From assembly GCA_964503715.1 (NCBI GenBank), contig CAZDAD010000002.1, positions 1-64,000 of the forward strand: a stretch of DNA of 64,000 bases, written 5' to 3'. A model generated the notes under the pieces. It was not told the origin of the DNA. It saw only the letters and a program-made list of their open reading frames with translations, and made no database searches. The position numbers were made by a program, and so were the translations under genes. The DNA is from JARIHD01 sp964503715. GTDB lineage: Bacteria; Patescibacteriota; Saccharimonadia; Saccharimonadales; UBA4665. This document shows, piece by piece, positions 8,245 to 16,947 of this stretch (within the stretch, counting starts at the first letter, position 1; every line of letters starts with the position of its first letter).

Positions 8245-8796
8245 CTAAAGGTATTTATTTGTCACAACTCCCGAGTCATAAACTTGGGAGTTTTTTTCTT
8301 GATCATACATTCGTAGCTGCACTGAAGAACTATCAAATACATCCAAACTAGCATTATATTTTGTAGTCCTATTTATAACTAATGTGAACGTTATATTATC
8401 TCTAGGTTCTGTGCTATTTTGGTCGTGTAGTTTAAAGTTGACCGTGGACTTATCTAGGCTTATCTCCGTAACCTTAGGAGACAATGTTTTGAAGTATTGA
8501 TATGCGGCGTATTCATAGCTTTTTAGCTGCTCCAAGGATATACCTTCATCTAACAGGCGGCTCGAGCCCAGGAATATAGTTCCTGCTGCACTGTACCCAT
8601 ATTGGTCGGGTCCCTTACCCTTGGGGTAGTCAACAGTTTCACCACTATAAGGGTCTTTATAGGAGTCCTGCTGGAGTGAAGTACTTCCTTGGTCAGTACT
8701 ATTTTGTTTGTTTTTACTACTAGCAAATACCATAATCGTAACTACCAAAACAATACAAGCTATGACCAATATAATTTTTTTAGTCCTTTGATTCAT
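8245..8796 (-). CDS. Signal-anchored hypothetical protein of the secretion block
   Basis: Unrecognised 183-aa protein. Its N-terminus MNQRTKKIILVIACIVLVV followed by TIMVFASS is a signal anchor; the remainder is a Ser/Asp-rich extracytoplasmic domain with segments such as YDPYSGETVDYP-like turns, SLEQLKSYEYAAYQYF and a beta-rich end. The ATG at 8796 is preferred over GTG 8802 because AGGAG sits five bases before it, right after the stop of the upstream hydrolase. It is the last gene of the leftward type IV secretion operon, so a role in that envelope complex is plausible. It may be a surface lipoprotein-like factor, but no lipobox Cys is seen. Confidence 0.7.
   Translation of the reverse strand: MNQRTKKIILVIACIVLVVTIMVFASSKNKQNSTDQGSTSLQQDSYKDPYSGETVDYPKGKGPDQYGYSAAGTIFLGSSRLLDEGISLEQLKSYEYAAYQYFKTLSPKVTEISLDKSTVNFKLHDQNSTEPRDNITFTLVINRTTKYNASLDVFDSSSVQLRMYDQEKNSQVYDSGVVTNKYL
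8266..8297 (+). terminator. Rho-independent terminator inside the convergent gene
   Basis: Stem AACTCCC (8266-8272) pairs with GGGAGTT (8286-8292); inner AGT/ACT bases extend it and it ends in a run of seven T. It serves the gene ending at 8240 but lies within the last codons of the minus-strand gene 8245-8796. Confidence 0.8.
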
Positions 8797-8804
8797 ATAC
8801 ACTC

Positions 8805-10004
8805 CTATTTTGTTATGGCGTAGACACTACCACTACTGGCCCTAGACAATACATCACTCGGGGACCAAGCAATCTTATTTGTATCCATACCGCCAGAACG
8901 GTATGGCCATGGATCACCCAAATACCACTTTCCATCCTTAACTGCCCTTATGGTTATATAGTGCCCCACTCCAGTAAATGGTGCCGCTCCACCTCCGGCC
9001 ACAACCACAAACCCGCCATTTCTCAATGTTTCATTTATCTTAGCCTCATTGGAGCCAATAGCCGCAGCTTTGAGACCCCATTTTTTAGCAGTAACCTCAG
9101 GTATTCTCCAACTACTACCAGATCCACTTACCCACATACCTTGGCTTGCGGCGTATGCAGTGACTACCCCAGGAGTTACGCTATTACCAGTCAAATTGGT
9201 TATGATCATGGCCATTGAGGTTGGACCACATCCTGCTGCACAGATATTCAAACCGTCACCGTATATTTGAGCACCCCACTGCTTGTCGCACTGTTCATAA
9301 AACGTAAAACCATCCATAAATCGTGAGGCAGTACCGTTTGCGTTACAAATATTACTGCGTGATGAACCTGATGGTGAATCAGATTTGTATTTATCGAATA
9401 TTTCCTGGCCGAATTTGATTCGTCCTTGAATCATCTGTAAAGTATCGGCTGATATCTCGTAGTCTCTATGAAATGCAAACGTGGCGTCTGACACACTGTT
9501 AGTGTTCTTTAGATTCCTGAGGGCGTTGCTAAAGCTACCGGTCAACTCCTGCCATACATAGTCAAGTTGAACCCCCAGGTCAGTTGCGGGAAGATTTTTT
9601 GAGTTTGCTAAATTAACTAACGGCTGTTGTCTGCCTGTAAAGGTCCATTGAGCTATACCAAAGCCAACTGTGTTTTTTGGAAAAGGATCACTACTTCTGT
9701 CTTGTTGAGCTGTGGGCCTAAACCCTGATTCTTGTTGAAAATTACCCATAATACCAGCGACTTGCTCCTGTTTTAGCCCTTTGGCTATGAAGTAGTTCCA
9801 TATTTTGGACGGGTTATCTGCACCGACCAAAGCGGCTCCAGTACTATTATTACAAGAGTCGTCATAAAAAGTTGTTTGCTGATCTAGACTCTTCAGGTCG
9901 TCATTTGTGATATCTGCATAGGTTACTGGCGAGAATATCACCGATATTAAGCAGACCGAGATTATAGATATTGAGCGGAGATACCGCAAAAATCTACTGG
10001 CCAT
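8805..10004 (-). CDS. Secreted peptidoglycan hydrolase: tail-lysozyme plus C39-like peptidase domains
   Basis: Bimodular envelope hydrolase of 399 aa. The start is set at ATG 10004 (MASRFLRYLRS), which gives a signal peptide ending near YADITND and overlaps the preceding gene by 11 bp. Residues about 50-200 resemble the phage-tail lysozyme family: GIMGNFQQESGFRP carries the likely catalytic Glu, then VGFGIAQWTFTGR. Residues about 225-390 are a C39-like papain-fold peptidase with CAAGCGPTSMAM (Cys), GVGHYITI (His) and YLGDPW (Asp). Such two-domain hydrolases accompany type IV secretion systems of monoderm bacteria and open the wall for the channel. Confidence 0.85.
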   Translation of the reverse strand: MASRFLRYLRSISIISVCLISVIFSPVTYADITNDDLKSLDQQTTFYDDSCNNSTGAALVGADNPSKIWNYFIAKGLKQEQVAGIMGNFQQESGFRPTAQQDRSSDPFPKNTVGFGIAQWTFTGRQQPLVNLANSKNLPATDLGVQLDYVWQELTGSFSNALRNLKNTNSVSDATFAFHRDYEISADTLQMIQGRIKFGQEIFDKYKSDSPSGSSRSNICNANGTASRFMDGFTFYEQCDKQWGAQIYGDGLNICAAGCGPTSMAMIITNLTGNSVTPGVVTAYAASQGMWVSGSGSSWRIPEVTAKKWGLKAAAIGSNEAKINETLRNGGFVVVAGGGAAPFTGVGHYITIRAVKDGKWYLGDPWPYRSGGMDTNKIAWSPSDVLSRASSGSVYAITK

Positions 10005-12708
10005 ATGCGTTACCACCCAGTGTTGATGAGTTGTATACTGCACCTAAGCTGCCGCTCGCAACACTGTCAAGGAGTGCACAGTTATACACCTGTTTTTTGA
10101 TTTCCTCAGACTTACTACTCTTATACATCTCTTGGTTAAATGTCTCGGCATTCTTTACCATGTCCCAGTTTAGTGCGTTCGGGTCTATTACGCCGAGCTC
10201 ATCTGCATTAGTCGCGTTTTGGGGTGTCATACTGAGTGGATCCATGTCTTTGCACACTGTTGGATAATCATAGCTCTCTACTCCTGCCAGACTAGATAAG
10301 GCGTAAGGGTCGGAGTCATCAGCATGGGCTCTAGTAAAGATTGACCCAGTGAACAGACTGGACAACGTGCTGCTAAAAGTTGGCCTGACGCCGCTACTAG
10401 AGATTGCAAAGAAAGTCTTGGACAACATAGAGTCCTGCCTATCTAGAGATGCAAACTTATCATATATAGATAGATCGCCTGACTGCTCACTAAGGTAAGC
10501 AACAACGTCTTGCTTGGCGCGCTGTTTTGATTCATCGGTTGTCCTAGGGGCACCGTTGCCTCTCGCCGCAAACTCAGCCGAAGCGGCCGCACCCATAGCG
10601 GCCTGATTCACATATTGACCACCTGGCGAGTTCTCTTTAACTGGGGGCCCCGCTCCAACGAAAGCTACAACTTTATCAGTTACCATTGTTACTAAACCAT
10701 TAAAATCATCTTCTAGCCCGAATGTCTTCAAGGCACCTTTTATAAAACCTGCCATAGCCTCCTGCATACCAGTTGCTTCCATGAATCCATCAAATTGCTG
10801 GCCAACCCAACTCACTATCTTTCCGAAGCCCGATGCATTATATACAGATAGTATGGGGTCCACAAGGAACCCTATAGAGTTCTTCCAGCCATCCTGAATC
10901 ATTTTGGCCATCGTAGTGCTTCCAATCCTCTTGTCGTCACAAACCCAGTGGTATTCGCTCTTTGCTATGGAAGTGTTCTCGGGTTTTTCTATCGCTGCCT
11001 GATGATCAGCTCCACAATACTCTGTTTTTTCCGTTGCCTCAGATAATTTTGATTGTTCAGCAAAAGCCCTGCTGGTGTTCCTGTCCGTTGCGGCGTCGAA
11101 GCCTGCACTATTACCTCCTCCTGCGACTATTTCCATTGCATCGTTTACATCTTGGGTACTGCCTATCTCACCAGACTTTATCTGGTCCCTCATTATTGAT
11201 AAGTTCGAGTAAATGGCAATTGCTTGTGTTGCCCGCGCCATATAAACAAGCTTAACGAGGGACTCGTTCTTCACTGATTCATTGATTTTATTGAGGGTGT
11301 CTACCACAGATATTATGCTAGTAGCTATGTTAAATTTTTTCATTATCTCCTTGGATATGAAGGCAGATACTAACTTTTCTACCTTACCACCGCCCGCGTC
11401 GGCACTTTCCTCTAAAATTTCCTTTTCGGCTAAATCAACCCCCTCTTCGGTCAAAGTTTCGTCCATACCCCTTACAAGTTCACCGTCATTTTTTTTGCTG
11501 ACTGTTTTATCGCCATCTTTTTCTGTTTGTTTTGTATCACATTTTTCTGGGTTTTTGTCACAATCAGGTCCACCTGGCTTAGCTGCATTTGCATTATTGT
11601 CGGGATTTGCCGGATCTGTATTCATTCTGCTACAGTCACTAACTGCGAATACACATTGAACTATTCTGCCCGAGCTAGTATTATCTTTGAATATTTTAAG
11701 GATGAGTTTGTTTCGGATACTAACTCTTTTGTCTGATATCTTTTCGCGTGTTTTTTCAAAAAACTTCCAACTTTTTATACCTGTCATGTTGGAAATAGAT
11801 TTTCTTAGATAGAATCTCTTAGCCACCTGGTACCACTTAGTGTTTTCATTAACGGCCTTACGGAGTGCCTTTCTTGCTTCTTTATCACTTCCAAAAACCT
11901 CAGTATCAATAAACTTACTCAGTCCTTTGTTGAAGTCATCTAGCTTGCCTGCGTTCAGGTTCTTTAAGTCAGAATCAGTCAGCCCAGAATTGAACTGCAA
12001 ATCTGGTTGCCCATTTATCTGCACAACCGCTGGCCTTGTCCTATAACCCTTGATAGATGGGTCATAGAAACTGGCGCTTACAAACTTTATGCCTTGTTTT
12101 TCGAATAGGTCTTTCTCGAACTTGGATGTACGCATAGAGTTATACCAATCCCTAAAAGGGTGCCCGGTATCAACTTTGTTAGCACGGAATAGCAAGTTCT
12201 TGTTGCTATCTGGAATCTCACTCAATGCATCACCATCTCTACTAGTTGCCATCTCCGCAAGACGTGCGCGCATATATGCTTGCACCCAGTGTTTTGAGCT
12301 ACCGTCAAGGTCCACCTGATACCTTACAAACGCCTTGGCATCAATATTACTTAGGAGGTGATCAAGCTGAAAAACGTTCATAAAAGAAAATAATGCGAAT
12401 ATACCAAATACTGAACCACCACCAACCAGGCTAGCAACAGCTCCAACGACAGCTGCTTTCCTACGATTCTTAAGAATACTCTTTATATTTAAGCCGCCCT
12501 TGAACAGCCTATTAAGCCTGCCACCAGAAGAAGTGGGTTGGTACAAATTATCTGCCACAGAAGATCTCTCCTCGTTATCTGCGGCGGTGGAGTTTTGCGA
12601 GCCACCACCCTGCTTTTCGGCACTTAACAGGGAGTCTGGAGACTTTGCTGGTCGACCGCTAGTTGGATCCCAGTGGTTTACTTCTTTTTCTTTGTCATAA
12701 ACGGCCAT
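9994..12708 (-). CDS. Large membrane protein of the type IV secretion locus
   Basis: A 904-aa protein that I cannot place in a named family. About 75 disordered, polar residues at the N-terminus precede a single strong hydrophobic segment (AAVVGAVASLVGGGSVFGIF, about residues 88-112). The long remainder is mostly soluble, with a Pro/Asn/Asp/Lys-rich linker around 360-415 (NPEKCDTKQ), glycine-rich stretches, and a few moderately hydrophobic helices near 620-690. It is sandwiched between the VirB4-like ATPase (10 bp upstream) and the secreted hydrolase (11-bp overlap), so a structural part of the channel or an exported adhesin-like factor is likely. Function not assigned. Confidence 0.72.
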   Translation of the reverse strand: MAVYDKEKEVNHWDPTSGRPAKSPDSLLSAEKQGGGSQNSTAADNEERSSVADNLYQPTSSGGRLNRLFKGGLNIKSILKNRRKAAVVGAVASLVGGGSVFGIFALFSFMNVFQLDHLLSNIDAKAFVRYQVDLDGSSKHWVQAYMRARLAEMATSRDGDALSEIPDSNKNLLFRANKVDTGHPFRDWYNSMRTSKFEKDLFEKQGIKFVSASFYDPSIKGYRTRPAVVQINGQPDLQFNSGLTDSDLKNLNAGKLDDFNKGLSKFIDTEVFGSDKEARKALRKAVNENTKWYQVAKRFYLRKSISNMTGIKSWKFFEKTREKISDKRVSIRNKLILKIFKDNTSSGRIVQCVFAVSDCSRMNTDPANPDNNANAAKPGGPDCDKNPEKCDTKQTEKDGDKTVSKKNDGELVRGMDETLTEEGVDLAEKEILEESADAGGGKVEKLVSAFISKEIMKKFNIATSIISVVDTLNKINESVKNESLVKLVYMARATQAIAIYSNLSIMRDQIKSGEIGSTQDVNDAMEIVAGGGNSAGFDAATDRNTSRAFAEQSKLSEATEKTEYCGADHQAAIEKPENTSIAKSEYHWVCDDKRIGSTTMAKMIQDGWKNSIGFLVDPILSVYNASGFGKIVSWVGQQFDGFMEATGMQEAMAGFIKGALKTFGLEDDFNGLVTMVTDKVVAFVGAGPPVKENSPGGQYVNQAAMGAAASAEFAARGNGAPRTTDESKQRAKQDVVAYLSEQSGDLSIYDKFASLDRQDSMLSKTFFAISSSGVRPTFSSTLSSLFTGSIFTRAHADDSDPYALSSLAGVESYDYPTVCKDMDPLSMTPQNATNADELGVIDPNALNWDMVKNAETFNQEMYKSSKSEEIKKQVYNCALLDSVASGSLGAVYNSSTLGGNAYGQ

Positions 12709-12718
12709 AGCCTAATAC

Positions 12719-14644
12719 CTACATGCCACCGTATTGTGGTGCATTAATATCTATCTGACCACCAGAAATATCCATATCCATATCTTGAGGCGCTGCCTGC
12801 ATAGGCTGTCGTCCAGGCGTAGTGCTTATCAGGTCAGTTTCGGTCGGGCTGGCTACTACCTGAATATGGACGTGACTTTGACCCGCAAAGAACAAACCCT
12901 GCCCCACGGGGAACTGACTGAGGCGCTTCTTTTCTTCCTCGGTGAGCTTAAATACCTCCGACAAGACATCAACTGCAGTTGCTGACTGCTTCAGTAATAC
13001 CTGCATCGAGGCATTGGCGACAATTGCTCGACCCATTCGTGAACCCATGAAGTCCTCGACGTCCTGAGTGATTGTGGTGATACCCAGGTTGTACTTTCGG
13101 GCGCGCTTGGCCAAGCTGAATAGGAAGTTAGCTGAGTCCTCGTACTTCATTAGTTGCCAGGCCTCATCGACTATGAGCATGCGTCGCTTCTGATCGGTCT
13201 TGGTCTTGTTCCAGATGTAATTAAGCACAATATACATAGCAACGGGACGCAATTCGTCTTCGAGGTCGCGAATATTGAACACGACCAAGGGGTTATTTAT
13301 CTCTATATTAGATTGCTGGCTGAAAATACCTGCAAATGTACCCGAAGTATACTTGCGTAGGCGCTGGGCTAGCTGTGGACCGCTACCGCCCATATGTAAC
13401 AGTGTGTCATAGAGATCGGAGATTGTGGGTGGTGGTGAGCTATGAGTTAACGGGTCGTTAGTTATGCCAACCTTAGCGTATGTTTCAATCAAGGCGGCGT
13501 CTAGATCGGCTTCTTCAACTGGACTAAGGGCTGGTGCCATCATGGCATTCCCACCCATCATCTGGGCTTGTGCTCCACCCATCATCAGCCTGAGTAGTCC
13601 ATGCAAGGTAATCAAGTTACTTCTAAGTGCGTTGTCGGCCTCTTCAGTATCCACCACCCTGGGCAAGTCAAATGGATTTATGCGTGTCGCCGAGTTTAGG
13701 CTTAGTCTGACGTATGATCCAGCTACGGCATCGCACATCTTCTCGTACTCGTTCTCGGGGTCAATAATGAATATTTCCGTGCCCATCATTAGTGAGCGTA
13801 GGGCTTCGAGCTTAACGGTGAATGACTTACCTGCGCCAGACTTAGCAAAGACCACTGAGTTGCTGTTTTCCAAAGAGAATCTGTCGAATATAACCAAGCC
13901 CGAGTTGTGCATGTTTACGCCGTATAAAATACCGTTTTCCTGGCTTAGGTCGGCCGAAGTGAATGGGAAAGTCGTGCTAATGGCGCCGGTACTCATGTTG
14001 CGACGAATTTGTAGCTGATCAACAAACTGGGGGACTGTGCTATTCATGCCCTGCTCTTGTTGTGAGGTGGCTGCTTTGGAGTAGACTAGCTGCTGACCTA
14101 ACAGTGATTCAACCTTGTGAGACACAAACTCGAGCTCTTCCATACTATTGCCATAGATGGTGAAGTAAAAACCAAAGCGGAAGAACCTTTCTTCGCCAAC
14201 CTGAAGCTTATCGCGCATCTCTTCAGCATCCTGAATCGCCGCCTGTTTGGCTGGGTCACGTACACGTCCCTTTTCAGAGTCAATGTCTAGGCCTGCTTGT
14301 AGTTGTGTTACCTTTTTGCGTAGGTTATCTAGGACCACTTGGCTCTCTACGGGGTATACCAAGATTGACATATCAATGACCTCATCGAGGTTAATCATTG
14401 GGCTTAGCCAGCCCGTGTATAGCTGCCTAGGGTAGCCAAATACGTAGTACGTTCGTGCGAATCTGGTGCCTATGTGGAAATAGCTGTTCTGGAACTCCAA
14501 CGAGCTGGGCGCTATGAAGTCACGAAGGGCTGTTATGCCCTTGCGAAACGCAGCGTCTACCTCTTGTCTTTCACGTGCTTGCTGTGCCTGAGCGAGTGCT
14601 ACAGGATCAGTAATCTGCGTATTTTTTTTGCCAAATAGTCCCAT
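12719..14644 (-). CDS. VirB4/TraC-like type IV secretion ATPase (catalytic half)
   Basis: Cytoplasmic ATPase powering pilus or channel assembly. The 641-aa product has Walker A AKSGAGKSFTVK near residues 268-279, FIIDPENEY, and Walker B MLIVDEAWQLM near 488-498, followed by TQDVEDFM, all as in VirB4/TraC/TrbE proteins. The C-terminus is Met/Gln/Pro rich. The start overlaps the stop of the upstream gene as TAATG, so translation is coupled. The N-terminal half usual for VirB4 seems to be carried by the separate upstream gene 14644-15741. No VirB11 or VirD4 coupling ATPase is seen in the window. Confidence 0.9.
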   Translation of the reverse strand: MGLFGKKNTQITDPVALAQAQQARERQEVDAAFRKGITALRDFIAPSSLEFQNSYFHIGTRFARTYYVFGYPRQLYTGWLSPMINLDEVIDMSILVYPVESQVVLDNLRKKVTQLQAGLDIDSEKGRVRDPAKQAAIQDAEEMRDKLQVGEERFFRFGFYFTIYGNSMEELEFVSHKVESLLGQQLVYSKAATSQQEQGMNSTVPQFVDQLQIRRNMSTGAISTTFPFTSADLSQENGILYGVNMHNSGLVIFDRFSLENSNSVVFAKSGAGKSFTVKLEALRSLMMGTEIFIIDPENEYEKMCDAVAGSYVRLSLNSATRINPFDLPRVVDTEEADNALRSNLITLHGLLRLMMGGAQAQMMGGNAMMAPALSPVEEADLDAALIETYAKVGITNDPLTHSSPPPTISDLYDTLLHMGGSGPQLAQRLRKYTSGTFAGIFSQQSNIEINNPLVVFNIRDLEDELRPVAMYIVLNYIWNKTKTDQKRRMLIVDEAWQLMKYEDSANFLFSLAKRARKYNLGITTITQDVEDFMGSRMGRAIVANASMQVLLKQSATAVDVLSEVFKLTEEEKKRLSQFPVGQGLFFAGQSHVHIQVVASPTETDLISTTPGRQPMQAAPQDMDMDISGGQIDINAPQYGGM

Positions 14645-15741
14645 TACTGTAGCTCCCTAGCAAGGTTGGGTTGGGCTGCGCTACCCTGCCCCTTTGTTAC
14701 GACATCAACCGACAAATCGTCAAAGTTCTTGAGCTGCTGACGAGTGGCCGTATCGGGGTTATAGGTGTCATAGTAAAGCTCGATTAACTCCTGGGTATCT
14801 AACGGTAGGCTTTGTAGGCTTGCTTGTTGCAGCCCCCCCAGTACGGCCTGAACACGATTACGCAGCTCGGTCTTTGCCTTCTCTAGATCTGCTTCGTTAA
14901 TAACCACATGATTCTCTTTGTTGCTAAACAAGTCTGTAACGCCACTAATGAAGTTCTTACTCTGAGTAAGGGCCTTTTGCACTTCAACATGAGGATAGTA
15001 AGGAATAATTACGTAGAATTTCTTGTCCATAATATTTGTCTGTTGAGCCAGAGCTGATATGTATCCAATATAATCTTCCATAAGCAGGGCCAGTAGCATG
15101 TTGTCGTGTTCTGAGCGAATCTTATCGAGGCGTTCCAGATATGGAGTTAGGTCAACTTTCTGGGAGCGGACAAAAATCTGGATTGGGAAATACAGTGAGT
15201 TTAGAAAACTTTGGTAATTGTATTCCACGGCCTCTTGCTCGGATTGGCTCATTAAGTCGAAGTTTATCGACTTCACCATAACTACTGAACGGAAAGAACC
15301 ATCATTCATGATGACCACGCCATCACGTATTTCAGCGATCTGGAGGGCGTTCTGAGTGCTATTCGGGTTTGTTGCGGCAGGTTTTACTCCGGGGTTGGCT
15401 GCTTGTGTCTGAGGTGTGGCCGCAACTGGTTGAGGGGCCTGAGGTTGCTGGTAGTTAGTCTGTTGGGGGATGGGCTGATAGTTGGGTTGCGTCATCGCCA
15501 TGGGCTGTTGAGGTTGCTGCGGTGGCAGCTTTTGTATAGCGGGCTGAGGAGCAATAGGCACTACTTGTTCGGTGGGTTGCGGGGCCTCGGGCATCACGAA
15601 TGGTGCGGGATTACTGTTAACGGGTGCCACCACTTCGGTAGATGGTGCTTCAGACAGCGCATATGGCATACCGACCTGTGGTGCACCACCATAAACAGGT
15701 ATCTCAACTGGTTTCTGGCTGTTTTGTGTGTTGGGGTCCAT
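14644..15741 (-). CDS. VirB4/TraC N-terminal-like protein (split half)
   Basis: 365 aa. Residues 1-130 are a Pro/Gln-rich disordered tail. Residues about 135-365 look like the N-terminal TraC/VirB4 domain: LQIAEIRDGVVIMNDGSFRS, MSQSEQEAVEYNYQSFLNSL, then FPIQIFVRSQKVDLTPYLERL. No Walker motifs are present. It is TAATG-coupled to the ATPase gene, so the two products probably form one VirB4 unit. Homology is judged from pattern and context. Confidence 0.75.
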   Translation of the reverse strand: MDPNTQNSQKPVEIPVYGGAPQVGMPYALSEAPSTEVVAPVNSNPAPFVMPEAPQPTEQVVPIAPQPAIQKLPPQQPQQPMAMTQPNYQPIPQQTNYQQPQAPQPVAATPQTQAANPGVKPAATNPNSTQNALQIAEIRDGVVIMNDGSFRSVVMVKSINFDLMSQSEQEAVEYNYQSFLNSLYFPIQIFVRSQKVDLTPYLERLDKIRSEHDNMLLALLMEDYIGYISALAQQTNIMDKKFYVIIPYYPHVEVQKALTQSKNFISGVTDLFSNKENHVVINEADLEKAKTELRNRVQAVLGGLQQASLQSLPLDTQELIELYYDTYNPDTATRQQLKNFDDLSVDVVTKGQGSAAQPNLARELQ

Positions 15742-15771
15742 CTATACCTTATGCCCGCCCATCCCTACTCC

Positions 15772-16932
15772 TTAGTGGAGTGAAATTACAACTTCGTCTG
15801 GTGGGTTATTCTTGCGCTTTTGAGCTTCCCGCGCAATCGTAGCCACATCCAAGTCGTTGTTTCTGACTAGGTCTAGTATAGCAGTGTCGGGCTGGTGTGT
15901 CACTGCTGTGCGAGCCGCTTCTTCGGTGGCTTTTTGGGCCTGTTCTGCTTGCATTTGTTGTATCTGCGCCTGTTGCCGAGCTGCTTCTTCGGTGGCTTGT
16001 CGCTGCTTCTCTTGCTGCACAGATATTGGATCTATTGTGTGTAGGTGGTTTTTGTAGTTTGTACTCAGTAGCGGTTGGTTATTGAGGTTATGTATAAAAT
16101 TCTCTTCTTCAGCGGTGGGCGTGGCTGCCGCGACCATACCCGAAGGCTCAAGACCCGGTTCGACTACCTGAGTGTTGAATGTAACGTAGTCTTGCGGTAT
16201 GGTTGAGGTTTGCTGTTGTGGCTGATTGAGGAACCAGTAATTTGCGGGCTGCTGTGGTTGTTGGGTTTGTGGCGCCGCAGCGACTGGCGAGTTAATCGGT
16301 GCTGCTATGGGGTTCTGGAGACGTTCCATGACTTTTTCACGCCTAGCCTTAGCAGACGCTGCCATCATAGCGTTGAACTGAGTGGCTATGGGGTTATCGC
16401 TCTCGTCTAACATGTCACGGGCATTTCTGTCGTCTAGTGTTGGGACCGCATGGGGTAAAGAGGATGCGCTGACTAGTCGGTCGGAGGCTCCATAGCCAGC
16501 AGGTGCATTTTTTATGGCCCATCCACGGCTGTCAATAGTTGTTGCTAGGGCCGCTAGCCTACTTCTCACCTCTGTCTGTGAAAGTCCATCAGTATAGACC
16601 TTAACAACTTTCTTAGGTACGGTTATTGTAACGAGTTCTTTGAGCCCATCTTGATTCCATATGCGCTTTCTGGGTTTTACCATGAACCTGACTTTTGCCA
16701 GCGCCCATACTTCAGTGGGCTGATCCCTGCCCCAAGGAAAGGCGAAGAAGCCGAATAGCAATGTTGGTAGCAGGAATGCGGGCGCCATAAAGGTGGCACC
16801 TTTCATAATGACCGTAAACGTCAACCAACCGAAGAATGCAGCTACTAGCCCATAAATAAACTGCCGAAGGGTTAGCGGCCCAAGAAGCTTGTCTTCTGCC
16901 TCTATGTCTTGTAGAACTTTATATGTTGCCAT
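15772..16932 (-). CDS. PrgI-family / VirB3-like membrane protein with long Gln-rich tail
   Basis: 386 aa. The N-terminus (MATYKVLQDIEAEDKLLGPL, then TLRQFIYGLVAAFFGWLTF) is the PrgI pattern, with two hydrophobic helices at about residues 25-75. PrgI proteins take the VirB3 place beside VirB4 in Gram-positive and CPR type IV secretion systems. From about residue 170 the protein is low in complexity, with many Gln, Ala and Pro and coiled-coil-like repeats (QATEEAARQQAQ, QKATEEAAR). This cytoplasmic tail may bind the neighbouring ATPase halves, both of which also carry Gln/Pro-rich ends. Confidence 0.82.
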   Translation of the reverse strand: MATYKVLQDIEAEDKLLGPLTLRQFIYGLVAAFFGWLTFTVIMKGATFMAPAFLLPTLLFGFFAFPWGRDQPTEVWALAKVRFMVKPRKRIWNQDGLKELVTITVPKKVVKVYTDGLSQTEVRSRLAALATTIDSRGWAIKNAPAGYGASDRLVSASSLPHAVPTLDDRNARDMLDESDNPIATQFNAMMAASAKARREKVMERLQNPIAAPINSPVAAAPQTQQPQQPANYWFLNQPQQQTSTIPQDYVTFNTQVVEPGLEPSGMVAAATPTAEEENFIHNLNNQPLLSTNYKNHLHTIDPISVQQEKQRQATEEAARQQAQIQQMQAEQAQKATEEAARTAVTHQPDTAILDLVRNNDLDVATIAREAQKRKNNPPDEVVISLH

Positions 16933-16947
16933 GCAAAATACATTACT

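Noticed and set aside
13464..14018. 184-codon plus-strand frame antisense to the VirB4-like ATPase
   Set aside because: Shadow of a gene with clear Walker motifs; Ser/Leu-rich composition typical of antisense frames.
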